Shown here: piece by piece, positions 36,440 to 54,984 of the stretch
Numbering within the stretch: the first letter of the stretch is position 1
Layout: each line of letters starts with the position of its first letter
Origin: Perca fluviatilis
Lineage: Eukaryota > Chordata > Actinopteri > Perciformes > Percidae
Length of the DNA stretch: 64,000 nt
Direction: 5' to 3'
Assembly: GCF_010015445.1 (NCBI RefSeq)
Contig: NC_053129.1
Coordinates: forward strand, 13,060,073-13,124,072
Notes under the pieces: generated by a model
What the model saw: only the letters and a program-made list of their open reading frames with translations
Database searches by the model: none
What the model was told of the DNA's origin: nothing
Translations under genes and position numbers: made by a program

Positions 36440-36595
36440 CTCTCTTTGTAGTCAGTGGGTTTTGTCCGGTCGCTGTCCGGTTGGCGAGGCCGCGGTTATT
36501 TATCACCCGGCGGTAAATGGAGGGGGTTTGCCGGGCGCCCGGGCCTTATTAGTGAGATTTACAGTGTGCAGGAAAGGCTCTTAAGGGGGAAACTC
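36440..36595. promoter_or_regulatory. Candidate GC-rich non-coding element
   Basis: A GC-rich island in AT-rich surroundings: GGCGAGGCCGCGGTTATTTA, CACCCGGCGGTAAATGG (forkhead-like GTAAAT), GGGTTTGCCGGGCGCCCGGGCC and CTTATTAGTGAG. It contains the self-complementary CCGGGCGCCCGG. No ORF, no repeat. Confidence 0.35.
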
Positions 36596-36671
36596 TCCTA
36601 TAAGCACCATCAGCTGTGCATCAGATAACACCCACATGACTAGACCAGTACATGGTCCTTGCATGAGAACT

Positions 36672-36814
<143 letters not shown>

Positions 36815-37125
36815 GGTAGAGCGGAAACATGCCAATTTCCCATTGGGTTTAAAACATGGACCGGAGTGACCTTACACTCTCTGTAGGGGTTAGCTGGTGA
36901 GAACGTGAGACTTAGATATTTTGGCCTTTTCCTCCCATAACACTCAAATAACAATTCAATCTTATGTGAAGAAAAACAAATTGTTTATTGTATTATTGTA
37001 TAATATTTCATTGGAAAATGTTTTATTATTATCGCCTTTCAGCTTGCCTTTATGCAGTTGATAGTAAAAGAGACTTAAAGGTTTATGAATGGCTAAAAAC
37101 CCTGACCTAAAAACGTTAAACATAT

Positions 37126-37570
37126 TAGAGCTGAAGATCTTTGCCCGAACCCGACAGGTCTTAATTTCTATCATTTTACACGGGCTCGGGCTGTGGTCGG
37201 GCTTGCGCTCCGGGTTGCACGGTAAATGAGCACTCAGGTGATGCATTTCGATTAGCGCAAAAATTGATGCTGAGGAGGTGAAACGGGGGCTGGCCTCTGG
37301 AGGACTTCTTTTATTTCTGTGTTCCAACTTTCAAGTGGCCTATAGCTTATGTTAGTCAGGAATAAATGATGTTAAAAAATGTATAAATGACTCATTGTTG
37401 ACAAAAGGCAAAAGAGCTGTGTGCGTGCGCACATTTGAATAATGTCGGGCTGTAAACGGGTTCAGGCTTTTAAGAAACTGTCAATCAAAATGTATTTGTT
37501 GGACTCGGGCCGAATTCTGTCGGGCTCGGGCCTTGTCGGGCCTAACATTTAAGGCCCGATTACAGCTCTG
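37126..37570. mobile_element. Non-autonomous hAT element
   Basis: Ends TAGAGCTGAAGATC and GATTACAGCTCTG are short inverted repeats. Flanking 8-mers AAACATAT (37118-37125) and AAACAGAT (37571-37578) agree at 7 of 8 positions, as expected for an aged hAT duplication. The interior is rich in GGGCTCGGG/CCCGA motifs near both ends. No ORF. Confidence 0.7.
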
Positions 37571-38071
37571 AAACAGATCACATTTCCTGAGTCAGCGTGT
37601 TTAGATACTAGCCAACTTTTAACATTAGCTGTAGTCTGGGGCGCAACTGCCAAGTGTCAGAGGGGTATTGAAATTACATTCACTTTTTGGATTTTAAAAA
37701 GTAAAAACATGGAGAGCCACTTAGCACAGACATTTAAAGAGAGAGGTAGATGTGACCCTGTAATTACAGCTTCCATGTCACCCAACAGATGTAACTATAG
37801 CCTGTATGTCTGACAGCACAGCTAACATGAACAGCTAATGGTAAAACAAAATCTATTAATGATTCCATGGTAAACCTGAGTTATTGCATAAGTTATGTTT
37901 TCCAGCTTCTTGTCATTTATTGTGCATGCTACCTTTATTTTTACCTTAATAAAATTGAGATGTCATGCATGGGATTGGTACCATAGGGTTTAACCAAAAT
38001 CTAAATGTAGCTATCAGCAACACTGGTTTGCATTAAGCTAGCCATAAACCCCACTTTAACTGCTAGTGTTG

Positions 38072-38768
38072 GCAAACACCTGCCAACATTCCTGTTTTTC
38101 CTGGGTTTCTCCCGTTTTTTAGCCCTATCTCCCGGACCTCTCTCGGTTTGTTATTTCTCCCGGGAAACTCCCGTAATTTGCAGGGCCAAACGCCTTTAAA
38201 TAATTGGACCAATATTTGTCTAATTGACCAGTTGCCAGATCTTGCATGAAACGCATCCTATTCACACAATCCACACACCATATACAATTTTCAACCCGTT
38301 TGTCACCTCAACCTGGCAACCTAGTTGCGCAGTTGATCTATGCACAAGCTTCGCGAAAAATTCAGAGTCAGACCCGAAAGCGAGCAGATAAAAATGACAG
38401 GTGAAGGCGGTGTTCCCGCAAAGAAATCTAAATATAGCTGTAAATTTAAACAGTTTTGGGCACAACAATTTACATGCATCTTACCTAGTCATATCGACAA
38501 TCTCCACACTTTTTGTAAGGTGTATCGCACTGATTTTAATGTAGCGCACGGCAGAAAAAAATGATACCCAGCACATTAAAACACGCTGGCACCATCACGC
38601 AGAAGAGGCCCATAAGGGCACACAGGCGATTTCCTCCTTCATCACGAAAGGACAGGCAGAGGCAGAAAACGTGATGCAAGCTGACCTCACTTAACACTAA
38701 CACTTACAGTACGCCATGACCCCGCACAAATCTCCCGGATTTTGAAAACTAGGTATTGACAGGTATGA
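38072..38768 (+). mobile_element. hAT-type element with zinc-finger transposase remnant
   Basis: Approximate ends AACACCTGCCAACATTCC and GTATTGACAGGTATG are imperfect inverted repeats. CTCCCG/CGGGAG motifs occur near both ends. The interior carries the fragment described at 38340-38697. No exact target duplication was found, so the limits are uncertain by a few bases. Confidence 0.55.
38340..38697 (+). pseudogene. hAT-related transposase N-terminal zinc-finger fragment
   Basis: Reads KKSKYSCKFKQFWAQQFTCI then LPSHIDNLHTFCKVYRTDFN and VAHGRK. After a frameshift at about 38560 come HIKTRWHHHAEEAHKG and SSFITKGQAEAE. The layout (a Y-S-x-K-F x-Q-x-W x2 F-x-C-I-x-P start, F-C-K-V-x2-T-D-F, H-I-K-x2-x-H) matches the zinc-finger N-terminus of a widespread hAT-like transposase group. 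The second Cys of the expected CxxC is Tyr (CKVY). The catalytic region is absent. Confidence 0.6.
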
Positions 38769-44190
<5,422 letters not shown>

Positions 44191-44214
44191 ATGAAGCAGA
44201 TTTGTATTTAAAGC

Positions 44215-44720
44215 CACCCACGAAATAAATTAAGTAATTGAAAAAGGAGTCTAATTAAAAGCTGCGTAAATGTTATTAGCCCGGGTGGAACTAAATAGTG
44301 GAAATAGAAACGGGAGGTTTTGACAGAGGGAAAATACTGAAATGCTCATTGCACCATTATGCAGGTTGAGTAGACCTGAAGTGTGTGTGATTAAAAATGA
44401 GAAAGGTATTGACAAAGAAATGTGCCATAATAGCCCATTGGATTGTTTTTGGATTGAAGCTGTGCAGGCAATCAAGATGGAAATACTGTACCGTTACTTT
44501 GTAGTGTCTATGACAACAAATTAGAAAGCTGACAAAAATCTATTCTGTTCATATCCAAATATAGTATAGGTTTGTACTGGAAGAAGCGGTTACTACGCTG
44601 CATCATTAAAGACCGACAGTGCATTAAGCTTGCCCTTTATTCATTAAAATGTCCAGGGTTATAATGATCAGAATGATAAAAAGAGCCATTAATAGCCTAG
44701 ATAATACTATGTATATATCA
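44215..44720. promoter_or_regulatory. Strongest candidate conserved non-coding block of the desert
   Basis: About 500 bp of repeat-free DNA dense in homeodomain cores: AATTAAGTAATTG, GTCTAATTAAAAGC, GTAAATGTTATTAGC, GTGTGATTAAAAATG, CATTAAGC, TTATTCATTAAAATG, GAGCCATTAATAGCC. Other cores are GCCCATTGGATTG and CTTTGTAGTG. The AT-rich motif-packed texture is typical of developmental enhancers. The small ORFs here (44251-44475, 44342-44524) are not supported by splice sites. Confidence 0.4.
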
Positions 44721-46135
44721 ATCTTCTTACCATCGCAGCTAAAAGGAAAATGAAAATTCTGGCTAACTCAAACACACAAGCACAGAGAGGACCTGTGGTA
44801 TCACCGCTGGCTGATACTGTTACTAACAGTGAAAGCACGATGTTCATCTGGCTTCCATGACACTTGATGATGTGACATTCCTATCACTTCTGCTTAAATA
44901 TCCTACCACTCACACATTTGCAGAACTTACTGACTGTATTTAATGACATTCAGATGATATAAAGACTCCATTTCAAGGTTTTTCTCTGCTCAGGACCCAA
45001 AGGAGTCCTTGGCTGCGATTGTTGCGTGGAGACCAACCAGCAGAAAAAGGGCCTGTGATCTATTTTGGGTGCTGAGCCATAGCTTAAGTAACCACTGTCA
45101 TTGACAGCATTCAATAGGTCTATTTCCAACTGTTTTAGTGGCTCACTTTTCACTGCCCCATTGCAAACAGATTGTGGGGTTACGGCCAGGAAAATAGTCA
45201 TAGGTTGAAGTTGCATCCAACTGTTTTTAGAGTGCAGAACTTTTGATGAAGAGGGTCAAACTCTTTAATATTCTACTTCTGTTGACATAAATTATAAATC
45301 CAAAGGGTTCGGTTACTGTTTCAGTAAAAAGTGGCTGTACCAAGAAAGCGAAAATGCATGGGTGTTATTAATCATTATAAACTGTTCTATACTTTTATAT
45401 AGACTACTAATCTTTGTCTATCTTCTACCTAATACGTCATTTCAGTTCCAAAGCAGACAAACACGTCACCAATGGGACTTTTTTGGCATTATGTACTTTT
45501 ACAGTATGAAGACGCAAATTGCACTCGCAACTGTTCTCATGTGACTGACAAAAGACAAAAAATTGCAACAAAAAAAGAAGAAAATGTACAGGTAGTAATA
45601 TTATAAATATAAGATATTCAGTGATTTTTGCTCCTTTTCTGGAGAAACAATCAGATTAGCTCAAAAAGGCCAAGACCCTGGTTTTATCATCACATTTCTT
45701 ACAACTCTTAATGTGATGTCATAGCCTAACCAACCAATCTCCATCTGACCAATCACAGCTCACCACTAGCCATCACCATCATCATCTTAATGATCTTAAT
45801 TTCATGCTACCGCATTCACTGACGTACTGCAGATTTGCTGAAACCAAGTTTGAAGTTACAAGGATGAATTGCAAAGGAATCCTAGTGTAGACATGAAAAA
45901 GCTAAGCAGCCTCTGGTGCTAGAATATGCTCAAGTACACCTATGGGAGGAAACGTGTTTTTAAACCCCAGTGTTGCAGAGGTCAGGATGGCAATTAGTCA
46001 GTGGAAACACAGCAGAGGGATATTTTTAAGAGGTAGGGCAGTTTAGCAGCTAGATAACTGAGCATTATCATTAAATACCTTCAAACGCTACGTCACAACT
46101 TGGGTAGTGTACAACTGGTCCTGAGCCTGTCAGAT
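44721..46135. other. Intergenic sequence, no exon recognised
   Basis: Unique sequence. A minus-strand open frame at 44950-45216 has ordinary-looking composition, but no splice context and no similarity I recognise. Confidence 0.45.
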
Positions 46136-46512
46136 CTAGTCTCGCATTGCCAGACCACAGCGCTGCAGAGGGGGGACTGGCTAGTCCACACAGCACTCCG
46201 GGATGGGAGAAAAACGTGCTCTGGTTTATTGGCATTTCTTTAAACCAATCACAATTGTCAATTGACACAATGACGGTGCCTCTGCAAAATAGCCTCGGGA
46301 AGGAACTTGTTTAGGTGGAACTCGTGTACGTTCTAAAGTTCTTTTAGTCGTGCGACAGAAAACTCAGATTGGACAGATGGACTAGCTAGCTGTCTGGATT
46401 TACCCTGCAGAGATCTGAGGAGCCGTTAACCATAAATCATAAATCCACCGGAGTTTAAAATGCCAACACAAAGGAAGCTGAAGGTCTAAAGAGTTTAGAC
46501 GATATAGACTAG
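46136..46512. mobile_element. Non-autonomous DNA-transposon-like dispersed repeat
   Basis: Begins CTAGTCTCGCATTGCCAGAC and ends GATATAGACTAG, a short inverted terminal match (CTAGTCT/AGACTAG). A related fragment (ACAGCGCTG, GTCTGGCAATG) occurs inverted at 19655-19728, which shows it is dispersed. No ORF. Confidence 0.5.
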
Positions 46513-48428
<1,916 letters not shown>

Positions 48429-48579
48429 AGCCTGTTGGGTTTCAGATTTATCTTGATTGTTTCCTTCCACGTCTCTTCAAAAAGTTTTCATGTTTCTCGA
48501 GGGTGAAACTTTATGTCGACTGTGGTCTTTGGGTTTGGTTATTTTTGAAAGCAAATGCGGAGGAAATATCCCAAACATT

Positions 48580-48830
48580 TTAACGGCCTTTCTTCAAAGG
48601 AAGTTGACTCTCTGTTGAATTTAATTAACAGACAGAATTGAGATTGCCCTAAATAGCATGGCTTTTTACTGCGCTTTGCAGAACTAAAACATAAACCACA
48701 TTTAGCAGTCATCAAGTCTACGAATCACCACCCCGGTTTATTTAAGTACAAAATTAGGCTAAAATGGGAGAAATCTTTATAAACATAGCGGGACGTTTCT
48801 GGGACAAGCTTGACTTGACTGCAGGCATTC
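48580..48830. promoter_or_regulatory. Possible conserved non-coding block
   Basis: Repeat-free, with TTTAATTAACAGACAG, GCATGGCTTTTTACTGCG, AACATAAACCACATTT and CCCGGTTTATTTAAG. Weaker than the 44.2-kb block. Confidence 0.22.
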
Positions 48831-49217
48831 ACACCCTAGATGCTGCCTGTAGTTTTTAACAGCTTACATTACAATGATAACTATGGAAATTAAACAATTA
48901 CACATACCATTACTCAAATATAACTTTTTAAAGTATTTATGGGCATTTACGCTCTAAAAGGCCTCCGACCGGACTCAACGTTGCAATTACATGGTCAGCA
49001 ATGTCATCGCTGTCCTACAAAAACCTTGCATCTCCAAAACATAAACTTTTATGAGCTGGAAAAATAGCCCAATTTTCAGTTATGTGACAATAATTTTTTC
49101 GATAATCCAAAGGTTTTCTTGAGGGTTTATTTAGTTTTATAAGTACGAATCAATTTTCTCAACAAATAATTTTGCTGCTGCAACACTGGAATTTCCCATT
49201 TTTTGGGATCAATAAAA

Positions 49218-49218
<1 letters not shown>

Positions 49219-49291
<73 letters not shown>

Positions 49292-49292
49292 A
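49219..49292. repeat. (CTAT)18 microsatellite at a retroelement-like tail
   Basis: Preceded by GGAATTTCCCATTTTTTGGG and ATCAATAAAAATC, the kind of 3' tail seen on fish LINE/SINE elements that end in short tandem repeats. Confidence 0.9.
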
Positions 49293-49294
49293 AA

Positions 49295-49500
49295 ATTCAA
49301 AAGCACCAAATTTGAAAATACTTGGTTTTCACTGGACAGGGATGCCATTCATATCAAAGAGGCTCTTTGCATTTATAAATCTATCCAAAATTATATTTTG
49401 TCCTGTTATTATAGACCAAATTATATACAACAGCTTGAGCAGCTGATTCATCGCCCCTCTGCTCAACATGAGAAAGAGACCTCCCCCCTGAGGCCAGTCT
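49295..49500 (+). pseudogene. Possible retroelement C-terminal (GIY-YIG-like) fragment
   Basis: The + strand reads KSTKFENTWFSLDRDAIHIK then EALCIYKSIQNYILSCYYRP and later LIHRPSAQHEKETSPLRPVS. The spacing N/E-x-W-F, R-D-A-I-H-I-K-x-A resembles the tail of the GIY-YIG endonuclease module in Penelope/Dong-type retroelements. Short and uncertain. It directly follows the CTAT repeat. Confidence 0.3.
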
Positions 49501-50088
49501 CAGTACTACACAGCTGGTCCCCTAGAGGAAAACTCTGCTATGAGAAGGAAAGAAAGGAAGGAGTGGTCCAGATGTGGAAGAGTTAGGTGCCTAAGAAAGG
49601 AAAGGGTGTAAGTGCAAGGGCAGGTAAAGTGACAGCACTTACATGCGTGTGATGTCTTCATTGGTCCACTGCAGCAAAGGCAAAAGGAGTTGTGTGCGTG
49701 TGATGTCTTCATGCTGGTCCAGTGGGATGTGGATTTTAACAGAGCATGGATCACAATTACTGTCCCTCAGAGGGAGAACAGCAGAAAGAGAAGTGAAAGT
49801 GCTCTCTGCCATACACACAGACACACACACACACATACATCTGCTTTGTTCCTTTAGGCCAGCAGCTGAAATTCCCATCAGAACTTTACATCGTAAAGCC
49901 CCATCATCATCATCATCACCGCTGCCTCTCTTTGGTTTTCTCCTTTGTTCTTCCATCTTGCTCTCCATTCTTTCATCCATAGGTCACACACTATTCTCTT
50001 ACAATATTTATAAAACAGAATAGAAGTGTGTTTACTTTCATTTTTTAAGACTGAGATTGTTGAGCCAATTCCCCCCGAATGTTTTCAG

Positions 50089-50215
<127 letters not shown>

Positions 50216-50325
50216 TCAGCAGGCCTCAGCAGTTTGAAGTGTGTCTCCATCCAAGAACAAAGATGGTAAAAGTTTTAATCTTCAACACACAAAGTTCCTT
50301 AAATATACTATAATCTCTGCAACAG

Positions 50326-50603
50326 TATACGAGTGTGTGTTTATGTTATGGAAAAATAGACTTTTCAGAGTGTCAAAGCCTCAGTAGAAGTTTTGCACAT
50401 GGTTGTTCGGGGTGCAACGGAGTGTCACAGAGGTGACCGAAGAGATGACTAAAGCAGAAGTTACATCAGTTGGTGACACAAGGACACACACGCGTCATGA
50501 AATAAGCCACCTCGGAGGCAACATCTTGCCAGCTCATTACATTCACTTGGACGGTGGCCTTTAACACACAGTACCACCTAGAGAGCAGCACAGCCCCCCC
50601 ACA
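50326..50603 (-). repeat. Second copy (inverted) of the unclassified mobile unit found in the 54-kb SINE
   Basis: Reverse-complement match, about 95% by eye, to 54089-54355, from AAAAATAGACTTTTCAGAG through CCTCGGAGGCAACATCTTGC to CACAGCCCCCCCAC. Small differences (for example two extra bases in CACGCGTCATG versus CACGCATG). Shortly after the match comes a poly-A run (50646-50662). No ORF in either strand. Confidence 0.85.
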
Positions 50604-51044
50604 CTGCTACGTCATCTCACAGAAAACAGATAACCAGCACAAGAGAAAAAAAAAAAAAAAAAGCTCATTGTAGCTCCGTGTTCTTTCAGACATGTGACTA
50701 GAAGCACATTATACGCCAAAAAATGAAACTCATGATGCACTTGATGTGCATGTCCACAACATTGTACAAGGTTTAGATTTAAATATTTTGAGATGAAGTC
50801 TGCTGAAATGACCTGTTTAAAGAATTCACAATGTTTCTAATTTGTTTCATGGTCATGGAGGTTTTCTAAATATAGTTTGGACAGTGTGGACACGCTCAAC
50901 AGGTTGAGCTGTTAAAAGCTGTGTTCCTTTTGCAACTCAAGCTGTTTATTGCCTCCTCCAACTAAACTAAGATGAAACTATCTGCATCTGAAGGTCTTGT
51001 GTACAAAATGGTTATCCCTATAACATACCACTATCCTAAGTCAA

Positions 51045-51057
51045 AGGTCAAAGGTCA
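51045..51057 (+). promoter_or_regulatory. Perfect DR1 nuclear-receptor site
   Basis: AGGTCA-A-AGGTCA, the consensus direct repeat spaced by one base bound by HNF4, COUP-TF (Nr2f), RXR and PPAR-RXR. A further GGGTCA half-site follows at 51059-51064. In unique sequence, so not a repeat artefact. Confidence 0.6.
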
Positions 51058-51181
51058 CGGGTCAGGGCTCATTGACATGCTACGGACTGCTCCTTCAGCC
51101 AATCATCAATCAGCTTCCATCGTCAGGCTGCATAACTGCAGCCATCAGCTCTGTCAGCAGTTGGTCCAAGGAAAAGGGAGC

Positions 51182-51462
<281 letters not shown>

Positions 51463-51739
51463 TTTAAGTGACACAAGTGACTGCGAGGACAAAGGGATGG
51501 TAACAATCCACAGAGCAACATACAGAAAGACCTCATCCCCTGCAGTTTGGCAGAGCGCCGTTGGACAGCAGTCAGCAGTGCATTTTACTCTCAGATGTAG
51601 TGATGGTTTCTGTCTCCTCTGCACTAACCAACTCCCTGAAGTTCCTTGGTTCAATGTACAATGTTGATTAAGACATTTTTTATGAAAATACAATTATTCT
51701 TATTTTCTATTTTTTTTTTGCGATTTCACTAGTTTTATT

Positions 51740-51800
51740 AAATCAGAATCAGAAATACTTTAATAATCCCAGGGGGAAATTATTTTTGTTACCACTCCAG
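51740..51800 (-). repeat. LINE/SINE 3' tail fragment on the minus strand
   Basis: AATCAGAATCAGAAATACTT, TAATAATCCCAGGGGGAAAT read on the minus strand is the familiar fish retroelement 3' end (ATTTCCCCCTGGGATTATT, AAAGTATTTCTGATTCTGATT) with a GATTCT tail. Only the tail is present. Confidence 0.55.
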
Positions 51801-52050
51801 GTATACAAACAAATAAAAACAACATATATTATCAAGACTTTTAACATATATAATAAAAAAATGTATACAGTAATAATATATAAAATATGAAATGTACAGT
51901 GTTAATGTGCATTTGATTTGGATTTCACTAACACTTTATTCACCAAACTCAACTGCAAAATCTGGGGACAGAGCAATACTAACAGGAATTTCAAATCTTT
52001 TGGAGAATTATGGAAATAAAAATGAAATAATTTTTCATTTAAAAAAAAAA

Positions 52051-53019
52051 AAAGGTACTGTAAGCGTTATTAACTAAAATAAATGTTAAATAGCTCTACA
52101 TTCCAACAGCCATCCCCGAAAGAGTGTGTGATCATTAACATGGGCCTCTGAGTCTCTCTGCTGTGCACTTTATCCAATCAGGAGAGAGAGCACTACAAAG
52201 AGGACGTCCTCTCTGCGCGTATACAGCTCCGGCAGCAGAGCTACAGTGTGACTAATGATGGCGGAACAGGCCAAGCTAACGTCACCTATTCCAGCACTCC
52301 TGGCAACGGTTTATATCACTAAAAATGCAAAGTGAATGAAGACTGCTGAAGAAAAGAGGACAAAACAAAGCTGTCAGAAAAACACAAGAATGCAAAACCT
52401 GCGTTTACATTTTATTTATGCTATGAGCAGTACATTGTGGCCATTACCTAAAATGTGTTCATTACATGTGATCTGGTAAAATGTAGGCCTACTACCTGGG
52501 GGAAGCTATTTTTAATAGCACAAAAACTGTCGAAAAGGAGTCCATAATGTTAGTGTTCGTGATGAAAAAATGTATCCTGACTTGTGATGCACTTAAATGA
52601 CTGCTCTGTTGTGTTTTAAAAGTAGAATCCCTCCAACAGCAACACCGAGTTCCTGCTTCATCTTCCAGACCCCGGGCGTTAACTTACGTTAGCTATCGAG
52701 CTAGCCTGTAGGACACTAGCTAATATTTTCAAACACCATATTCATAATATGTCACACGGGTGTAATGTATTGTTAGTCGATGACTTAAGTAGATGGCTAG
52801 CAAGCTACATTTATTGCCATATGTCTAACCAATGTCTGGTTTTATTGTACTTACTGGTTAGAGGCAGATGACCCAGCGCTCTCCATTGCCGCTGTGTCTA
52901 ATGCGGCAAGCTGCTGTGGCGAACAACACTGCGCATTCATGTGTTGACGGAGGGGGACTAAGTTAGGCAGCATGGACAGGAAGTGAGCAAAAATGCTGAT
53001 ATCGCTTACAGCCACTTTA
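52051..53019. mobile_element. Probable non-autonomous DNA transposon
   Basis: Ends AAAGGTACTGTAAGCG and CGCTTACAGCCACTTT are inverted repeats with a few mismatches. The interior has GC-richer patches (TGATGGCGGAACAGGCC, CCGCTGTGTCTAATGCGG) but no ORF. No clear target duplication. Confidence 0.45.
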
Positions 53020-53242
53020 ACTTCTCTATTTAACCTTGAGTGTGTGTCAGTGTGCTTTCAGTAAAAACAGTATTTCCATATAGAAGCTGTGAAGTGAAAT
53101 TCCTACCTGTGTTTTTTTTCACTCTCTTCTCAATTATTCAACTGACTTTTACTCACTTTTTCTCCTTTCATCCTGTATTTGACTGAATACAAACACATTC
53201 ACAGCCTCAAACACACTCAGTCTCTATCTCTCTCTCTATCTA

Positions 53243-53291
<49 letters not shown>

Positions 53292-53501
53292 GAACAGGGC
53301 CACATAGGCGGCTCCCCTCCGCTTTGCTTTACAGCGTTGCCTATCCAAACAGGAAAGTGGCCTCTGCCCCGGCAGCAGTTGAGGGCACAGCAGTGGAGAT
53401 TTCATTAGTCACAGCTAACAGGCTAATTATCCGCTTCAGCGCACCTGTAAAACTTAACTGTGTGTCAATCTCACAGAATCACAGACATTGCATATAGGTA
53501 G

Positions 53502-53503
<2 letters not shown>

Positions 53504-53592
<89 letters not shown>
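53504..53592. repeat. (TG)44 microsatellite
   Basis: Uninterrupted TG run. A small AC run follows at 53735-53757, and a CT/CA tract precedes it at 53239-53286. Confidence 0.96.
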
Positions 53593-53593
<1 letters not shown>

Positions 53594-54030
53594 AGGGGGT
53601 GTAACAAACCTGTCTGTTTCTGTGTTAATATGTGAACTGTGTGTCAATCCTATGTGCCTATGTGGGCATGTGAGCATTGTATGTGCAATAGTATGACTGG
53701 CAATCGAAGCTACAGGTTATTTACTGAAAATATATACACACACACACACACACACAGGAAATTTAAATTGTGAATTTATAACTAAACACGCAACAATTAC
53801 TATTAATAACGTGTGTACCTTCAGACACACAACTTACTGTCGTGGTTTTTTTCATGTTATCTTTATTTTGTGGTATGAAACTGGGTTTTTACAGTTTTGC
53901 AGCGTTTTGCATCTACCCAAATAAAAATAAAAAAAGGTTAAATGAGGGATCACGTTCTAAACTGGCCATCTTCTTTGATGTGTGATTGACAGTCATTGGT
54001 TTAATTAGTGTTAAAAAGGAGACAATGCTG

Positions 54031-54496
54031 GGGTGCCCAGATAGCTCAGTTGGTAGAGCAGGCGCCCATACAGTATATAGAGGTTTACTGTGGGGGGGCT
54101 GTGCTGCTCTCTAGGTGGTACTGTGTGTTAAAGGCCACCGTCCAAGTTAATGTAATGAGCTGGCAAGATGTTGCCTCCGAGGTGGCTTATTTCATGCGTG
54201 TGTGTCCTTGTGTCACCAACTGATGTAACTTCTGCTTTAGTCATCTCTTCGGTCACCTCTGTGACACTCCGTTGCACCCCGAACAAATGTGCAAAACTTC
54301 TACTGAGGCTTTGGCTCTGAAAAGTCTATTTTTCCATAACATAAACTCACACACGTATAGAGGTTTACCCGGGTTTGACTTCGACCTGCGGCCCTTTGCT
54401 GCATGTCATTCCCCCTTTCTCTCCCCTTTCATGTCTTCATCTGTCCTCTCAAAAATAAAGGCCGAAAATGCCCAAAAAATAATCTTAAAAAAAAAA
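54031..54496 (+). mobile_element. tRNA-derived SINE, split by a later insertion
   Basis: The head GCCCAGATAGCTCAGTTGGT, AGAGCAGGCGCCCATA is a tRNA-like A-box region. The body (GGGTTTGACTTCGACCTGCG, TGCTGCATGTCATTCCCC, CCGAAAATGCCCAAAA) ends in poly-A. Target duplications AAAAAGGAGACAATGCTG (54013-54030) and AAAAAGGAGACAAAGCTG (54497-54514) agree at 17 of 18. The stretch 54076-54368 is occupied by a second insertion with its duplicated target. Pol III-type SINE, mobilised by a LINE. Confidence 0.88.
54089..54355 (+). mobile_element. Unclassified 267-bp retroposed unit inside the SINE
   Basis: Flanked by a perfect 13-bp duplication of SINE sequence, TATAGAGGTTTAC (54076-54088 and 54356-54368), so it is a clean LINE-type insertion, not a rearrangement. 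Starts TGTGGGGGGGCTGTGCTG and ends ATAAACTCACACACG. It has no A-tail, tRNA head or ORF that I can see. An inverted, about 95% similar copy lies at 50326-50603. Confidence 0.75.
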
Positions 54497-54748
54497 AAAA
54501 AGGAGACAAAGCTGAATAAGTATTGAACATTGTATTGTCCATCCCAAGAAGAACAAACAAGTGACAAAGCCCTCTAGCAGCCCTAGTTATTATGGCAAGA
54601 GGCAAGGAGGAAGTCAGGTTACATTGTCAACATCACGGGAGACAGCTGTCTGTTTCGTGTATCCCGCCGATACACACATTTTTTTCCAGGCCTCAGTCTG
54701 TTGGTATAGCCCAATGATACTGAACAGAGATTAACACAAACAAACTGG

Positions 54749-54918
54749 AGCACCTAGGTAGCCGAGTGGTTACACGGCATGCCACATCCCAGATTCAGTT
54801 CTGGTCCTGGCACCTTTGTTGCATGCAATAACCCACTCTCTCTCCCCTTCATTTCTACATTGTCCTCTGTCACATGAAGGTAGAAATGCCAAGAAAATGT
54901 AGCTTTAAAAAAAAAAAA
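54749..54918 (+). mobile_element. Second tRNA-derived SINE
   Basis: The head GCACCTAGGTAGCCGAGTGG, TTACACGGCATGCCAC resembles a Ser/Leu tRNA A-box region. The body (CTGGTCCTGGCACCTTTGTTGCATGCAATAACC split as read, CACATGAAGGTAGAAATGCC) ends in a 14-base poly-A (54905-54918). No clear target duplication. Confidence 0.7.
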
Positions 54919-54984
54919 AACACACAGACTTTCTATTTGGTTTCTTTCGAGTTTGGACTCAGCAAAACTACTTAGTAAAAGTTT

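Noticed and set aside
44950..45216. 88-residue minus-strand ORF as a gene
   Set aside because: No similarity recognised, no promoter or splice context; length is expected by chance in this much DNA.
54031..54070. A functional tRNA gene (GATAGCTCAGTTGGTAGAGC)
   Set aside because: No cloverleaf: the 3' half is absent and the sequence continues into a SINE body with poly-A and flanking duplications.
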